Origin: Clostridia bacterium
Lineage (GTDB): Bacteria > Bacillota > Clostridia > UBA1381
Length of the DNA: 13,182 bases
Direction: 5' to 3'
Assembly: GCA_900756545.1 (NCBI GenBank)
Contig: CAAEKO010000069.1
Coordinates: forward strand, 1-13,182
Part shown: positions 7,145 to 13,182 of the stretch, one piece after another
Position numbering within the stretch: the first letter of the stretch is position 1
Layout: each line of letters opens with the position of its first letter
Translations under genes and position numbers: made by a program
Notes under the pieces: generated by a model
The model's input: only the letters and a program-made list of their open reading frames with translations
What the model was told of the DNA's origin: nothing
The model's database searches: none

Positions 7145-8080
7145 ATGCGATTTCCGATAATAGATACCCATTGTGATACGATCAGCGAATGTCTGAACAA
7201 GGGAAGGAGCCTTGCAGAAAACAGCATGCATATAGACCTCCGGCGGATGCGAAAATATCCTCATTATACGCAGTTTTTTGCATGTTTTCTTGATCCGGTT
7301 TATCGGGAAGGAGCGCTTGCCCGATGTATTGCGGTGATTGACAAGCTATACACAGAAATAGAACGGAATGCGGGAAGAATCGCATTATGCCGGAACTATT
7401 CGGATTTGATAGCTTGCCGGGAACAGCGGAAAACCGCCGCCTTTTTAAGCCTGGAGGGCGGGGAATCAATCCAAAGTCTTGGAGTCCTGCGGATGCTATA
7501 CCAATTAGGCGTGCGCTGCATCGGCCTGACCTGGAATTATGCCAATCATTTAGCTGCGGGGGTGTTTGATCCGGATTCCAGCCGGGGACTGACAGCATTT
7601 GGGCGGCAGATACTTGCGGAAATGGAGCGGCTGGGCATTCTGGCGGATGTTTCCCATCTGAATGACAAATCCTTTTGGGACATGACAGAAGTATATCATA
7701 AGCCAATTTTGGCTACCCACTCTAATGCCCGCAAGGTTTGTCCCCACCCTCGGAATCTGACAGACGCACAGTTTGCGGCCATTCGGGACAGCAGCGGCTG
7801 TGTGGGAATCAATTTATACCCGCTATTTTTGCAGGAAGGCGGAAAGGCTGAAATCAGGGATGTTATTGCACATATTGAGCATTTCATGGCTCTGGGCGGC
7901 GAGGATAATATTGGTATTGGCGCTGATTTTGACGGTGTTGATGCTTTACCCAGAGGAATCCGCGGTGTAGAGGATGTTGAAAAAATATTTGACGAATTGG
8001 CAAAGATCGGTTATCCAGATAGTCTATTAGAAAAAATTGCATATAAAAATTTTGAAAGGGTTTTTAAGATTTGTTTATAA
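7145..8080 (+). CDS. Membrane dipeptidase (renal dipeptidase-like, peptidase family M19)
   Basis: A 311-residue zinc dipeptidase of the amidohydrolase fold. Metal-site residues line up with renal dipeptidase: His9 and Asp11 in DTHCDT, Glu104 in SLEGGE, His171 in DVSHL, His192 in ATHSN and Asp261 in GADFDG. Arg203 in HPRN sits 11 residues after His192, as in the human enzyme, where it binds substrate. Family members split dipeptides, often with a D-residue at the C-terminal side. Despite the family name there is no signal peptide or membrane segment, so it is probably cytoplasmic and could recycle wall-derived or dietary dipeptides. AAAGGAG lies six bases before the ATG and overlaps the last base of the yraN stop, placing the gene at the end of the rnhB-yraN operon. 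No clear terminator follows. Confidence 0.92.
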   Translation: MRFPIIDTHCDTISECLNKGRSLAENSMHIDLRRMRKYPHYTQFFACFLDPVYREGALARCIAVIDKLYTEIERNAGRIALCRNYSDLIACREQRKTAAFLSLEGGESIQSLGVLRMLYQLGVRCIGLTWNYANHLAAGVFDPDSSRGLTAFGRQILAEMERLGILADVSHLNDKSFWDMTEVYHKPILATHSNARKVCPHPRNLTDAQFAAIRDSSGCVGINLYPLFLQEGGKAEIRDVIAHIEHFMALGGEDNIGIGADFDGVDALPRGIRGVEDVEKIFDELAKIGYPDSLLEKIAYKNFERVFKICL

Positions 8081-8096
8081 ATTTTTGAAATATATC

Positions 8097-8125
8097 TTGA
8101 AATTTCATTCAAAAAGGTGTAAAAT
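8097..8125 (+). promoter_or_regulatory. Sigma-A promoter of the aspB-type aminotransferase gene
   Basis: TTGAAA (8097-8102) and TAAAAT (8120-8125) are 17 bases apart. The -35 is part of an inverted repeat TTGAA-N6-TTCAA (8097-8112). TTGAAA also occurs at 8085-8090, 12 bases upstream, and at 8141-8146. The leader of about 65 bases contains ATAATTG (8151-8157), complementary to CAATTAT (8173-8179), a weak hairpin just before the AGGAGG at 8185-8190. Confidence 0.55.
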
Positions 8126-8199
8126 TAAATTATATTTTAGTTGAAAATGAATAATTGTATACATACTTCGTGCAATTATAAATTAGGAGGAGCAGTTTC

Positions 8200-9387
8200 A
8201 TGGTTTCAGAAAAGGCAAGAGGCATCAGCCCATCACCTACACTGTCGATTGACTCAAAATTTAAAGAAATGAAAGCAAACGGGGAGGATGTTGTTGGATT
8301 CGGCGCAGGCGAACCGGATTTTGATACGCCTCAGCATATCAAAGACGCCGCAATCGCAGCGATTAATTCAGGCAAAACCAAATATACCCCGGCAGCGGGT
8401 ACGCTGGAACTGCGGAAGGCCGTAGCGGACAAATTCAAACAGGAGAACGGCTTGGATTATAAACCTACGGATATCGTTGTATCCAACGGCGCAAAGCATT
8501 CCTTGGTCAATACATTTATGGCAATCTGCAATCCTGGCGATGAGGTCATTATCCCAGCGCCCTATTGGGTGAGTTATCCGGAAATGGTGAAGATCGCAGA
8601 CGGTGTGCCTGTAATCGTGAGCAGCACAGAGGCAGATAATTTTAAGGTAACTGCCGCAAAGCTTCGGAAGGCTATCACGGATAAGACCAGGGCTATCGTG
8701 CTGAACAGCCCCTCAAATCCAACCGGGATGGTTTATACAGAGGAGGAGCTTCGGGAGATCGCAGACCTGGCTGTGGAAAAAAAGATTTATGTGGTTTCTG
8801 ACGAAATCTATGAGCACTTGATTTATGAGGGCAAGCATGTGAGCATTGCGTCCTTTAATGATAAGATTAAGGACTTAACGATTGTCATTAATGGCGTGTC
8901 CAAAACATATGCCATGACTGGCTGGCGGATCGGCTATGCAGCGGCGAACAGCAAGATCGCAAAAGCTATGGCCAATATCCAGTCTCATGCGTCTTCAAAC
9001 CCGAATTCAATTGCACAGGAGGCTACCGTTGCGGCGCTGACCGGCGGCTATGACGAAGTTGACCGTATGCGGCGGCATTTCATGAAGCGCCGGGATTTTA
9101 TGGTGCACTACATCAATTCTATGGATAAGGTATCCTGCTCAAAACCGCATGGCGCATTTTATATTATGATGAACATTTCCAAGCTGATTGGAGAGGAATA
9201 TTATGGACGAGTCATTCAATCCTCTGATGATTTCGCAGAAGTGTTTTTGCAGGTAGCAAAGGTAGCTGTTGTGCCAGGTTCCGGGTTTGGCGCAGATAAT
9301 TATGTACGCTGGTCCTACGCCACAAGCATGGATAATATTGTAGAAGGCTTGGAACGGCTGCAGGATTTTTTAGATAAAAAATATTAA
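8200..9387 (+). CDS. aspB: Pyridoxal-phosphate aminotransferase, aspartate aminotransferase type (class I, Igamma-like)
   Basis: A 395-residue fold-type I aminotransferase. Key residues are visible: GAGEPDFDTP near the start, Asn173 in SPSNPTG, Asp201 and Tyr204 in SDEIY, the Schiff-base Lys235 in GVSKTYAMTGWRIGY with Arg243, and Arg370 in YVRWSYATS for the substrate carboxylate. The pattern fits bacterial AspB-type aspartate:2-oxoglutarate aminotransferases, which link aspartate and glutamate nitrogen in the cytoplasm. Related enzymes of this subgroup also accept aromatic residues or prephenate, so substrate specificity is inferred. The ATG has AGGAGG nine bases upstream and its own promoter. 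It is followed 67 bases later by the spoIIM start, across a hairpin that may end the aspB transcript. Confidence 0.88.
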   Translation: MVSEKARGISPSPTLSIDSKFKEMKANGEDVVGFGAGEPDFDTPQHIKDAAIAAINSGKTKYTPAAGTLELRKAVADKFKQENGLDYKPTDIVVSNGAKHSLVNTFMAICNPGDEVIIPAPYWVSYPEMVKIADGVPVIVSSTEADNFKVTAAKLRKAITDKTRAIVLNSPSNPTGMVYTEEELREIADLAVEKKIYVVSDEIYEHLIYEGKHVSIASFNDKIKDLTIVINGVSKTYAMTGWRIGYAAANSKIAKAMANIQSHASSNPNSIAQEATVAALTGGYDEVDRMRRHFMKRRDFMVHYINSMDKVSCSKPHGAFYIMMNISKLIGEEYYGRVIQSSDDFAEVFLQVAKVAVVPGSGFGADNYVRWSYATSMDNIVEGLERLQDFLDKKY

Positions 9388-9403
9388 AAAACAGGTATGA
9401 AAT

Positions 9404-9451
9404 CCCCCTTGTGTGAATAGGAATAAAGTACTATTACACAGGAGGGTTTTT
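9404..9451 (+). terminator. Hairpin with T-tract after aspB that also contains the spoIIM ribosome binding site
   Basis: The left arm (CCCCCTTGTGTGAATAG, 9404-9420) pairs with the right arm (CTATTACACAGGAGGG, 9431-9446). There is one C-A mismatch, one T-G wobble and one bulged G. The loop is GAATAAAGTA, and TTTTT (9447-9451) follows. It has the shape of a rho-independent terminator for aspB. The right arm includes GGAGGG (9441-9446), which is eight bases from the spoIIM GTG and would be hidden when the hairpin forms. Confidence 0.65.
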
Positions 9452-9454
9452 ATC

Positions 9455-10039
9455 GTGATACACGGATTCAGTTTAAAAAAATCATGGTTTATTGTCATCA
9501 TGCTGGCATTGATCGCCGGCGTATCGGTTGGGGCGTTGTATTCCGCCCGGGCCGGAGCAGACACCGATCAGATTCTGAACGGTTATTTGAATGGTTTTTT
9601 TCAGGCATTACCTGAACAAAATAATAAATCCCAGATTTTTAAAAACGCACTTTTGGACAATCTTAGGCTATTTCTTTTTATCTTTTTTAGTGGTTTTTTC
9701 CGGTTTGGGCCGGTGCTGGCGGTTGGCGGAGTAGCCGCTAAAGGGTTTGTTTCCGGATTTACAACTGCCGCACTGGTGAAATATTATGGAGCCCGGGGAC
9801 TTTTTGTAAATTTATGCAGTCTTCCCGCAACCTTTTTATTTTTACCAGTTTTGATCTTCTACAGCATTTTCGCCGCAAGCTTTTCCGGAGAGCGGGAAAA
9901 GCGAGAAGGGCATAAATGGCCCGGATATCTAGTTATATCTTTTCTATGCCTAACAATATTTTGTATCTGTGCTTTTGCGGATGGATATTTGACCACAATA
10001 TTTATGAAACTGGCTGCTAAAAATATTGTCGTTTTTTAG
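9455..10039 (+). CDS. spoIIM: Stage II sporulation protein M
   Basis: A 194-residue membrane protein of the SpoIIM/DUF95 family, with about five hydrophobic segments (residues about 11-30, 70-90, 93-108, 115-143 and 156-176). Family-like features are the LNGYLNGFFQ segment after the first helix and the KGFVSGFTTAALV stretch (about 96-108), matching the KGxVxGFT pattern of B. subtilis SpoIIM. In B. subtilis SpoIIM sits in the mother-cell membrane and holds the peptidoglycan hydrolases SpoIIP and SpoIID during engulfment. I chose the GTG at 9455 because GGAGGG lies eight bases upstream. An in-frame GTG at 9413 would add 14 residues but has no ribosome binding site and lies inside the hairpin. 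xerD follows 117 bases later; spoIIM also lies close to the xerD homologue in B. subtilis. I found no clear sigma-E promoter. Confidence 0.85.
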   Translation: MIHGFSLKKSWFIVIMLALIAGVSVGALYSARAGADTDQILNGYLNGFFQALPEQNNKSQIFKNALLDNLRLFLFIFFSGFFRFGPVLAVGGVAAKGFVSGFTTAALVKYYGARGLFVNLCSLPATFLFLPVLIFYSIFAASFSGEREKREGHKWPGYLVISFLCLTIFCICAFADGYLTTIFMKLAAKNIVVF

Positions 10040-10091
10040 CAGTTCTTTGCAGAAATAGCATAAATTATTTATAAATATTCAATAAAAAGTC

Positions 10092-10119
10092 TATACAAAT
10101 CAAAAATTTGTGGTATAAT
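10092..10119 (+). promoter_or_regulatory. Sigma-A promoter of xerD
   Basis: TATACA (10092-10097), a 16-base spacer ending in TGG, and TATAAT (10114-10119) form a good extended -10 promoter. A second TATAAT lies at 10122-10127. The leader is only about 30 bases. The promoter makes xerD independent of spoIIM. Confidence 0.7.
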
Positions 10120-10156
10120 AGTATAATGACACGAAATAAAGGGGGGAATGGCACTT

Positions 10157-11041
10157 ATGCAGGAAATAGTAGAAGATTTCGCATTTTTTATGACAAATGA
10201 CAAGCATAAGGCCCAGAATACGATTCAATCGTACAAGCGCGATGTTTCGCAATATATTACATATCTTGATAAGCATGGTATCACAGATATTACGAAAACG
10301 ACGAAAACAACTGTTCTTACATATCTTTTAAATCTGCAAAACCAGGGCAAAGCATCGTCCACAGTGTCTAGGACGCTGGCGTCCCTGCGGTCGTTCTATA
10401 CTTTCGTTGGAGAACGGGGCGTAAACATGAAGGATCCGACCATGAATCTGGAAGCGCCGCATGTAGAGAAAAAGCTTCCGCAGATTCTAACGACTTCTGA
10501 GGTTGAGCGGCTTATGGAACAACCGAAATGCACAGACGCCAAAGGATGCAGGGATAAGGCCATGCTGGAGCTTTTATATGCCACAGGGATCCGGGTATCG
10601 GAACTGATAAGCCTTGAGATTACGGATGTGAATTTAAGCGTGGGGTTTGTCCGCTGTGAAAGCCACAACAAAGAGCGAATCGTGCCTATGGGGCATTTAG
10701 CCAAAGACGCATTGAAGAATTACATAGAAAACGCAAGGGATGAAATGCTCAGAGACAGGGAAGAAACAGCTTTGTTCGTAAATTGCAACGGTGTACGGCT
10801 GTCCCGGCAGGGATTCTGGAAAATCATCAAGCAGTACCAGAAGCAAGCCAACATCGCGACAGACATTACACCACATACACTGCGTCATTCTTTCGCAGCC
10901 CATCTTCTGGAGAACGGTGCGGATCTGAAGTCTATCCAGGAAATGCTGGGACATGCGGATATTTCCAGCACCCAGGTTTATTCTCATTTGATGAAAAGCA
11001 AATTAAAGGATGTATATGCGAAAGCGCATCCTCGTGCATAG
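10157..11041 (+). CDS. xerD: Tyrosine recombinase XerD
   Basis: A 294-residue tyrosine recombinase of XerC/XerD size; XerD resolves chromosome dimers at dif with a partner Xer protein. The N-terminal SAM-like DNA-binding domain covers about residues 1-85 (NTIQSYKRD, then STVSRTLASLRSFY). The catalytic domain has Arg146 (TGIRVSEL), His240 and Arg243 (PHTLRHSFAAHLLENGAD), His266 (MLGHADISSTQ) and nucleophile Tyr275 (VYSH). The usual GKG lysine of the beta-hairpin is absent: the site reads ESHNKER, and the only nearby lysine is Lys172. I chose the ATG at 10157 because GGGGGG (10141-10146) lies ten bases upstream. An ATG at 10148 would add three residues but sits one base from that site. Proximity to spoIIM supports XerD over a phage-type integrase. 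Confidence 0.92.
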   Translation: MQEIVEDFAFFMTNDKHKAQNTIQSYKRDVSQYITYLDKHGITDITKTTKTTVLTYLLNLQNQGKASSTVSRTLASLRSFYTFVGERGVNMKDPTMNLEAPHVEKKLPQILTTSEVERLMEQPKCTDAKGCRDKAMLELLYATGIRVSELISLEITDVNLSVGFVRCESHNKERIVPMGHLAKDALKNYIENARDEMLRDREETALFVNCNGVRLSRQGFWKIIKQYQKQANIATDITPHTLRHSFAAHLLENGADLKSIQEMLGHADISSTQVYSHLMKSKLKDVYAKAHPRA

Positions 11042-11059
11042 CATTTTAACTGATCAAGA

Positions 11060-11098
11060 AAAAATCCGCCGCCGGAAGTCATTCCGGGGCGGATTTTT
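11060..11098. terminator. Bidirectional rho-independent terminator between xerD and smpB
   Basis: AAAAATCCGCC (11060-11070) pairs with GGCGGATTTTT (11088-11098). CCGGAA (11072-11077) pairs with TTCCGG (11082-11087). One bulged G is at 11071 and the loop is GTCA. Five A and five T residues flank the GC core on each side, so it works in both directions. Its right end overlaps the smpB stop codon (11097-11099). Confidence 0.9.
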
Positions 11099-11567
11099 AA
11101 TATTTATTATTTTGTTCCTTAAAGGCCCTGTCCATGGCTCGTTTAGAATCCCGTTTAGCCATATCGTCACGCTTGTCATACAGCTTTTTTCCCTTTGCGA
11201 CAGCAAGTGATACCTTGACCAGCGAACCCTTCAGGTATATGGATAGCGGGATCAAGGAATAGCCTTGCTGCTGTAGCTGGCCAATCAGCTTGCGAATCTG
11301 GCTTTTATGCAGGAGGAGCTTCCGATTCCGCAGAGGATCACGGTTAAAGATATTGCCCTGTTCGTAAGGGCTGATGTTCATGCCTTTGACATAGACCTCG
11401 CCGTTGTCTACCGAGGCATAGGCGTCGGTCAGGTTTACCCGGCCCTGCCGTACGGATTTTACTTCCGTTCCGAAAAGCTCAATGCCAGCCTCCAGTGTTT
11501 CAAGGATAAAATAATCGTGCCGTGCTTTTTTATTCTGGGCAATCGTCTTTGTGTTCTCAGTCGCCAT
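11097..11567 (-). CDS. smpB: SsrA-binding protein SmpB
   Basis: A 156-residue SmpB, the tmRNA partner that brings SsrA into stalled ribosomes for trans-translation. Hallmarks are KKARHDYFILETLEAGIEL, GTEVKSVRQGRVNLTDAYA, the NISPYEQGN segment, RNRKLLLHKSQI and LIPLSIYLKG. The basic C-terminal tail (GKKLYDKRDDMAKRDSKR) is the part that enters the empty mRNA channel. The open frame extends upstream to 11672, but I chose the ATG at 11567. It gives the family's normal length and N-terminus (MATENTK) and has AGAGGGGG seven bases upstream. The extra 35 codons would read through the promoter. It converges on xerD and diverges from spoIIP. tmRNA itself is not in the window. ClpE-type unfoldases with ClpP can degrade SsrA-tagged proteins, but a direct link to clpE here is inference. 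Confidence 0.97.
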   Translation of the reverse strand: MATENTKTIAQNKKARHDYFILETLEAGIELFGTEVKSVRQGRVNLTDAYASVDNGEVYVKGMNISPYEQGNIFNRDPLRNRKLLLHKSQIRKLIGQLQQQGYSLIPLSIYLKGSLVKVSLAVAKGKKLYDKRDDMAKRDSKRAMDRAFKEQNNKY

Positions 11568-11595
11568 GAACAGGCCCCCTCTCATATTTAAAATA

Positions 11596-11623
11596 ATTAT
11601 ACCATATTTTTCCCAAAATGCAA
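11596..11623 (-). promoter_or_regulatory. Sigma-A promoter of smpB
   Basis: On the minus strand TTGCAT (11618-11623), a 16-base spacer ending in TGG, and TATAAT (11596-11601) form a strong extended -10 promoter. It lies inside the stretch that an upstream-extended smpB frame would cover, which supports the shorter gene. Confidence 0.75.
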
Positions 11624-11668
11624 TCATAAAATACTTATGCTTTTCTTTTTTAAATTTGTCCCTACCTG

Positions 11669-11697
11669 TCATATTTGTCCATGTTTTCGCGTAGGAT
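11669..11697 (+). promoter_or_regulatory. Weak candidate sigma-E promoter of spoIIP
   Basis: TCATATT (11669-11675) fits the sigma-E -35 (KMATATT). Fourteen bases later CGTAGGAT (11690-11697) matches only about five of eight positions of the -10 (CATAYAHT). In B. subtilis spoIIP is made under sigma-E in the mother cell. I found no better promoter in the 160-base smpB-spoIIP gap; a sigma-A reading (TTGTCC and TATATC) is also weak. Confidence 0.25.
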
Positions 11698-11727
11698 ATA
11701 TCAATATGATGTGAGAGGTGTGACGAT

Positions 11728-12858
11728 ATGCGTCAAAAGCAAATGACAAAATTTAAAACATTCGTGATTCCTAAAAAGAAAATCATAGCAGGATGCGGTC
11801 TGTTTGTGCTGGGGCTTGTTCTTGCGGGGGGATTTGCTGCAGCCCGTTTATTTCCGGGGCAGAAGCAAGAGTTGGCATTTTCTGATGAGTTTTATAAAAC
11901 GATATTGCAAAATGAACTAAACCAGCCGCTGGAAGAAGAAAAGACTGCAGGCGATGTTTTGAAAAAAATTCTTGGTTTTGATCCTGACGACGCTCGGAGC
12001 ATTTTAAAAAAATCTTCATTTATTTATGAGGAAGCGGAGGCCGCCCCGCCTTCAGATCAGACGCCAGCTCCTACGGAAGCGCCTGCTGCACCGGCCCCAG
12101 CGGAGGAACACAATATTGAGGAAGTCAAAATTGCGAAGGGGATGGAGATATCCAACAAAACCAGTATCCAGGTGAATCCGGAAGAATTAGCGGCTCAGTC
12201 CTTGGCGTACACGATCGGAGACGACGGCCCCCAGGTTCTGGTTGTACATACCCATACGACCGAAAGCTTCACGGACAGCGGCAAAACGAAATACTCTGCA
12301 ACAGATTCTGACCGGAGTACAGACGAAACAAAAAATATAACGGCCGTGGGAGAGGCAATAACCCAAATACTCAACGAAAGCGGGATACAGACTATCCACG
12401 ATAAAACTGTTCATGACTATCCTTCTTACAGCGGCGCCTATACCCGTTCTATGGCCACTGTCCGTCAAAATTTGGCGGACCATCCTACAATCAAAGTCGT
12501 GTTGGACGTTCATCGGGATGGGCTTGTCCGGGCGGACGGTACTAAGTTGAAGGTGGCGGCAGACATCAACGGCATAAAAACAGCCCAGTGTATGTTTGTC
12601 ATCGGCTCAAACGCAAATCTGACCCACGACCACTGGCAGGAAAACATGAAACTGGCATGCAAGCTTCAGCAATGCGCAAATGAAATGTTCCCGGGGCTAA
12701 TGCGTCCTATTAATCTCCGGGAGGAACGTTTCAACCAGCAGGCAACGATGGGAAGCATAATCATAGAAGTTGGTTCCAATGGGAATACTTTAGAAGAAGC
12801 AGTACAGGGAGCGAAAGATATGGCTGCCGTCCTGGTAAAAGTTTTGAAAAAAGGATGA
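11728..12858 (+). CDS. spoIIP: Stage II sporulation protein P
   Basis: A 376-residue SpoIIP, a peptidoglycan amidase and endopeptidase that works with SpoIID and SpoIIM to thin the septal wall and drive engulfment of the forespore. Residues about 19-42 form one membrane anchor after a basic N-terminus, leaving the rest outside the membrane. A low-complexity Pro/Ala/Glu linker covers about 101-127. The catalytic SpoIIP domain is at about 165-376. It has VLVVHTHTTES (His174, His176, Glu179), VVLDVHRDGL (His262, Asp264) and NQQATMGSIIIEVGSNGNT (Glu347), which are candidate zinc-site and catalytic residues. The ATG has AGAGGTG seven bases upstream. It is followed directly by lepA, as in Bacillus. 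The lepA -35 overlaps its stop codon. It is one of two engulfment genes in the window, about 1.7 kb after spoIIM. Confidence 0.93.
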   Translation: MRQKQMTKFKTFVIPKKKIIAGCGLFVLGLVLAGGFAAARLFPGQKQELAFSDEFYKTILQNELNQPLEEEKTAGDVLKKILGFDPDDARSILKKSSFIYEEAEAAPPSDQTPAPTEAPAAPAPAEEHNIEEVKIAKGMEISNKTSIQVNPEELAAQSLAYTIGDDGPQVLVVHTHTTESFTDSGKTKYSATDSDRSTDETKNITAVGEAITQILNESGIQTIHDKTVHDYPSYSGAYTRSMATVRQNLADHPTIKVVLDVHRDGLVRADGTKLKVAADINGIKTAQCMFVIGSNANLTHDHWQENMKLACKLQQCANEMFPGLMRPINLREERFNQQATMGSIIIEVGSNGNTLEEAVQGAKDMAAVLVKVLKKG

Positions 12859-12883
12859 CAACCGAAAAAAAATGTGCTATAAT
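12855..12883 (+). promoter_or_regulatory. Sigma-A promoter of lepA
   Basis: ATGACA (12855-12860), a 17-base spacer ending in TGC, and TATAAT (12878-12883) make a strong extended -10 promoter. The -35 overlaps the spoIIP stop codon (12856-12858), so lepA can be expressed during growth without spoIIP. Confidence 0.8.
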
Positions 12884-12914
12884 TGTTCCAATATAATTAC
12901 TGAGGAGAAAAGAA

Positions 12915-13182
12915 ATGGCAAATACAAATCAGGATAAAATCAGGAATTTCTGTATTATTGCACATATAGACCATGGAAAGTCCACGCTGGCTGACCGGCT
13001 TTTGGAACTGACAGGTGAGGTGGAGCAGCGGGATATGGAGGATCAGCTTCTGGACAATATGGATTTGGAGCGGGAGCGAGGCATTACCATTAAGGCGCAT
13101 GCAGTGACGCTGGGCTATGACGCCAAAAACGGCGAGCACTACGAGTTTAACTTGATCGACACCCCCGGCCATGTAGACTTTA
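12915..13182 (+). CDS. lepA: Elongation factor 4 (LepA), N-terminal part (partial, runs off right edge)
   Basis: The first 89 codons of a translational GTPase. The G1 loop is AHIDHGKST (residues about 16-24), G2 includes ERERGITIKAHAV and G3 is DTPGHVDF at the window edge. The start MANTNQDKIRNFCIIAHIDHGKSTL is split here as MANTNQDK then IRNFCIIAHIDHGK, and this context with MDLERERGITIK is typical of LepA rather than EF-G, TypA or IF-2. LepA acts on the ribosome and is linked to back-translocation and 30S assembly. The ATG has GAGGAG seven bases upstream. It has its own promoter overlapping the end of spoIIP, and the spoIIP-lepA pairing is shared with Bacillus. Confidence 0.95.
   Translation, partial: MANTNQDKIRNFCIIAHIDHGKSTLADRLLELTGEVEQRDMEDQLLDNMDLERERGITIKAHAVTLGYDAKNGEHYEFNLIDTPGHVDF

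Noticed and set aside
7182..7747. Antisense open frames over the M19 dipeptidase gene
   Set aside because: They are shadows of a well-supported gene, with no family resemblance or ribosome binding site.
9413..9454. Longer spoIIM starting at the GTG at 9413
   Set aside because: No ribosome binding site precedes it and it lies inside the hairpin; the GTG at 9455 has GGAGGG at good spacing.
10157..11041. xerD as a phage or transposon integrase marking an island
   Set aside because: Length, XerD-like motifs and the spoIIM neighbour fit the chromosomal Xer recombinase; there are no att repeats or mobile genes nearby.
11568..11672. Upstream extension of smpB by 35 codons
   Set aside because: The ATG at 11567 has a strong AGAGGGGG, gives the normal SmpB length, and the extension would run through the likely smpB promoter.
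12897..13172. Minus-strand frame opposite lepA
   Set aside because: The plus strand encodes the unmistakable LepA G1-G3 motifs; the frame is a shadow.

Overview
The window reads as an ordinary, gene-dense stretch of core chromosome from a spore-forming member of the Clostridia (Firmicutes, low to medium GC). The evidence is strong AGGAGG-type ribosome binding sites, A/T-rich sigma-A promoters, the engulfment genes spoIIM and spoIIP, a DUF4364 gene, a ClpE-type ATPase with an N-terminal zinc finger, and Firmicute-like gene neighbourhoods (spoIIM near xerD, spoIIP next to lepA). I cannot name the species. I see no mobile elements, CRISPR arrays, phage genes, tRNA or rRNA genes, and no broken gene. 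No intergenic gap exceeds about 255 bases.

Layout, left to right. The 3' end of thrS (+) converges on clpE (-) across a bidirectional terminator. clpE and an M23 peptidoglycan peptidase gene (+) diverge from a 254-base region that holds a promoter for each, plus a WalR-like box on the peptidase side. A lone L-rhamnose isomerase gene (rhaA, +) has its own promoter and converges on a DUF4364 gene (-) across a long perfect hairpin. DUF4364 and the rnhB operon diverge from overlapping back-to-back promoters. That operon is rnhB (RNase HII), yraN (nuclease-fold UPF0102 protein) and an M19 dipeptidase gene, with gaps of 1 and 12 bases. Next come aspB-type aminotransferase, spoIIM and xerD (all +), then smpB (-), which converges on xerD across a third bidirectional terminator. 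Last are spoIIP (+) and the 5' end of lepA (+).

How the genes fit together. Most are housekeeping: tRNA charging and translation (thrS, smpB, lepA), protein quality control (clpE; smpB through trans-translation), DNA maintenance (rnhB, xerD, perhaps yraN) and amino acid or peptide metabolism (aspB, M19). A cell-wall and sporulation theme links the M23 peptidase, spoIIM and spoIIP. SpoIIM and SpoIIP are two of the three parts of the SpoIID-SpoIIM-SpoIIP engulfment machine; spoIID is not in the window.

I found no convincing undescribed system. The points most worth a second look are local: a hairpin whose 3' arm contains the spoIIM ribosome binding site and then runs into a T-tract; a WalR-like box before the M23 gene; a XerD lacking the usual GKG catalytic-lysine motif; and overlapping divergent extended -10 promoters. 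All domain and family calls come from reading motifs by eye, without a database search.
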